Shown: positions 21,924 through 23,509 of the stretch, piece by piece | How positions within the stretch are numbered: position 1 is the first letter of the stretch | Layout of the letters: each line of letters opens with the position of its first letter | NCBI GenBank assembly: GCA_002429085.1 | Contig: DIYR01000067.1 | Span: 1 to 23,509 of the forward strand | DNA length: 23,509 nucleotides | Reading direction: 5' to 3' | Origin: Flavobacteriales bacterium UBA6049 | Lineage (GTDB): Bacteria > Bacteroidota > Bacteroidia > Flavobacteriales_G > Salibacteraceae | Program-made: the position numbers and the translations under genes | Notes under the pieces: model-generated | Databases searched by the model: none | Told to the model about the DNA's origin: nothing | The model's input: the letters and a program-made list of their open reading frames with translations, nothing else

Positions 21924-22903
21924 GGCAGCTGATTGCGAATCAAATGTAGTAATCCAATGTGTCCATTTTCGTTCAGATGGTCGTCATTTGGGTAATAGGT
22001 TTGAATGCCCTCATGTTCAATTGATTTCAATGTTGTGTGTGCATCTATTACGACCTTTGAACCAAATTCATTTTGCAAATGAGCTATAATTGGGTAAGTC
22101 TCAGAGCTATCAAAAGTATTAGCGCCAAGTAACTCGTATTGCTTGCTATACATTTGATTAACAGAGATAGCGTGAGGAATAATGAGTATTTTAAAATGGC
22201 ATGTTGCTGGAATAGAAGATTGAATGTCTTTTAATGAGTTTGTGATTTCGTGCAATGCATTTTTGCTATTCTCAGAGTTAACAAAATAGGATTCGTTTAA
22301 GAAGTTGGGGTTTGCTTTGAGCATCATTTTCATTCGGGGTGAATAGGTCGAAGGATTAAATGACTGTAGATCTTTGTTTGTGCTAAGTCCCTTCTCGTCA
22401 AAGTCCGTATTTATTGTGGCGCTTAGATTTGCTAAACGATAATTAAGAAACCTGAGAACGTGAAAGTGATTGGCAAAAGTCCAATACAGGTTTCTAGCGA
22501 CACTTAATTCTTTCCAATTAGCAGGGTATGAAGCATCGGTTAGATCATTTCCAAGGTAAAGTTGACAAATTACGATGTCAGGATTTAGTTTCTCGATGTA
22601 AGTGGGTGCATAGTAACTGGCAATGGTAGAGTGGGCCCCTGGTAAACTTAAGTTGTATACATTGATCGTAGAGTCTGATTGCCTTAATTTATTCACATAG
22701 CTAATAGACTGTGCTGAAAAAGAATCGCCAAATACTAGAATGTTTTTCTTGTTAGATGCATTGAAATCATTGAGATAAAGGAAATCTGTTTGGTAAAAAT
22801 CATACCAATAATTCCTATAGCTCACTTCTAACGTTACTAAGATCAAAACACATGTAGCGAGTAGCTGTATGCTAAATCGTATTATTCGTTTGATCCAACT
22901 CAT
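21920..22903 (-). CDS. Membrane-anchored SGNH/GDSL-type hydrolase or acyltransferase
   Basis: Protein of 327 residues. A single transmembrane helix (about 9-28) after a basic start (SWIKRIIRF) anchors a soluble domain that should lie outside the cytoplasm. Block I is VFGDSFSAQS with nucleophile Ser61. A later YLGNDLTDAS supplies the Gly/Asn-type oxyanion residues. The C-terminal PNDDHLNENGH gives the Asp/His part of the triad; DxHLNxxGH is usual in AlgX/DltD-like and acyltransferase-linked SGNH proteins. The ATG at 22903 places the membrane helix at the N-terminus; an in-frame TTG at 22939 would add 12 polar residues. It is the first gene of the six-gene operon. O-acetyl esterase or O-acyl transfer on an exported glycan is the likely role. 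Confidence 0.85.
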   Translation of the reverse strand: MSWIKRIIRFSIQLLATCVLILVTLEVSYRNYWYDFYQTDFLYLNDFNASNKKNILVFGDSFSAQSISYVNKLRQSDSTINVYNLSLPGAHSTIASYYAPTYIEKLNPDIVICQLYLGNDLTDASYPANWKELSVARNLYWTFANHFHVLRFLNYRLANLSATINTDFDEKGLSTNKDLQSFNPSTYSPRMKMMLKANPNFLNESYFVNSENSKNALHEITNSLKDIQSSIPATCHFKILIIPHAISVNQMYSKQYELLGANTFDSSETYPIIAHLQNEFGSKVVIDAHTTLKSIEHEGIQTYYPNDDHLNENGHIGLLHLIRNQLP

Positions 22904-23143
22904 TGCCTTTCTCTCTGTTGCCTTTTTGTGTGGTGTCAATATAGGTTAATATACTTAAGGCATAATAGAGCGTAACTATCATTTCAACTTATCTGTATTG
23001 TATCCTACTGAGGTCTTGGTTAAGAGAGGGGATGAATTGGTGAAAATCTAAAAGCTCGTTTAATGACTGGTTATGAGGTGTGTAATGGGGTTGGTAGAGG
23101 CTCTTTGCAAATTAATGTCTTAGAAAGATGAAGTTTCATTTTG

Positions 23144-23199
23144 GTAAAATGTTAGTCTTCTTGTGTTTACTAAATGTAAAATGTGTTTAGTCTACTTGT
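23144..23199. repeat. Imperfect direct repeat
   Basis: GTAAAATG followed by TTAGTCTTCTTGT (23144-23164) recurs as GTAAAATG, TGT, TTAGTCTACTTGT (23176-23199). The copies differ by one substitution and a 3-nt insertion and are 32 bp apart start to start, about three helical turns. They lie 60-115 bp upstream of the HAD promoter. A regulator-binding pair is possible. Confidence 0.5.
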
Positions 23200-23257
23200 T
23201 AGCTGTGTTAATCCAGTATTTGGTTTGTTAATGTTTGATATTTAGGAGGTTTTTGAG

Positions 23258-23290
23258 TTTGTTTTGATTTTTACTAATTGCTTACATTTG
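23258..23290 (+). promoter_or_regulatory. Predicted promoter of the HAD hydrolase gene
   Basis: TTTG (23258-23261), a 21-nt spacer and TACATTTG (23283-23290) match the Bacteroidota -33/-7 consensus. A second TTG (23264-23266) would give 16 nt. Transcription near 23297 leaves a leader of about 23 nt before the ATG at 23320. Confidence 0.6.
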
Positions 23291-23319
23291 TTGACTAATA
23301 ATAAACTACTTGTTGACAG

Positions 23320-23509
23320 ATGATAAAACTTGCAGTGCTGGATATGGCGGGAACAACCGTTAGAGATGAACATGAAGTAGAAAAATGTTTCAAGCAAGCG
23401 TGTGAATTAACTGGATTGAATTTAACTGATGATGAAATTCTTGCTGTTCAGGGATGGTCAAAGCGATTTGTGTTTGAATACTTCTGGAAGCGAGAGTTAG
23501 GTGCGGATC
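23320..23509 (+). CDS. Phosphonatase-like HAD-family hydrolase, 5' part
   Basis: The first 63 codons of a gene cut by the right edge of the window. The start KLAVLDMAGTTVRDEHEVE holds HAD motif I, with nucleophile Asp8 and Ala at the +2 position in place of the usual acid Asp. The D-x-A-G-T-T form is typical of phosphonoacetaldehyde hydrolase (PhnX) and its phosphonatase-like relatives; the cap domain begins in the visible part (CFKQACELTGLNLTDDEILA). It may break a C-P bond or dephosphorylate a small metabolite. The conserved Lys of true PhnX would lie in the cap and cannot be judged. It is divergent from the SGNH operon and has its own predicted promoter. Confidence 0.82.
   Translation, partial: MIKLAVLDMAGTTVRDEHEVEKCFKQACELTGLNLTDDEILAVQGWSKRFVFEYFWKRELGAD

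Larger units (their letters stand above)
22904..23319. other. Divergent intergenic region without a recognisable gene
   Basis: This 416-bp AT-rich spacer lies between the SGNH operon (minus) and the HAD gene (plus). It contains an imperfect direct repeat (23144-23199) and a promoter for the HAD gene (23258-23290). No clear minus-strand promoter for the six-gene operon was found. No open frame with protein-like composition was seen. Confidence 0.6.

Noticed and set aside
1..23509. CRISPR arrays, tRNA/rRNA genes, insertion sequences, attachment sites
   Set aside because: No regularly spaced repeats, cloverleaf-like segments, transposase motifs or terminal inverted repeats were seen by eye; a covariance-model scan would be more sensitive.

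Overview
The window looks like a chromosomal segment of an AT-rich member of the Bacteroidota, probably a marine flavobacterial relative. This rests on protein style (a small RRM protein with an RG/N tail, a TcdA-type dehydratase, a NarX/NarL-like kinase and regulator pair, a hydrolase-OsmC fusion). It also rests on several -7 elements matching TAnnTTTG and on the near absence of Shine-Dalgarno sequences. No rRNA, tRNA, insertion sequence, CRISPR array or prophage is visible.

Left part (1 to about 7545), housekeeping genes: the 3' part of a class I polyphosphate kinase 2; an exported peroxiredoxin-like protein; a family 2 glycosyltransferase; an NAD(P)H-dependent FMN reductase; an RRM RNA-binding protein with a long leader; a TatD-type hydrolase overlapping tcdA; a fused alpha/beta hydrolase-OsmC protein; and a two-component system whose kinase and regulator genes overlap. 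A gene-free stretch of about 530 bp with a perfect 33-bp palindrome follows.

Middle part (8078-17845), a biosynthetic-looking cluster: a tight five-gene operon runs nucleotidyltransferase, B12-binding radical SAM enzyme, class I methyltransferase, second B12-binding radical SAM enzyme, second methyltransferase. A family 4 glycosyltransferase lies on the opposite strand. A second forward group follows: a SPASM-type radical SAM enzyme, a third and divergent B12-type radical SAM enzyme, and a third methyltransferase.

Right part (17828-22903), a compact six-gene operon on the minus strand that converges on the cluster: SGNH hydrolase, polysaccharide deacetylase, GNAT acyltransferase, NodU/CmcH-type O-carbamoyltransferase, SxtJ-type membrane protein, and a 51-residue DUF5989-type membrane microprotein. 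After about 415 bp of intergenic DNA with a degenerate direct repeat, a phosphonatase-like HAD hydrolase starts and runs off the window.

Best reading: 8078-22903 is one accessory locus for making and decorating an unusual glycan, glycolipid or small metabolite, by radical C-methylation or rearrangement, O/N-methylation, deacetylation, re-acylation and O-carbamoylation. The product cannot be named from sequence. No polymerase, flippase, NRPS/PKS or transporter is visible, so any assembly or export genes would lie elsewhere. All five convergent gene junctions overlap at their 3' ends, which shows how compact the region is.
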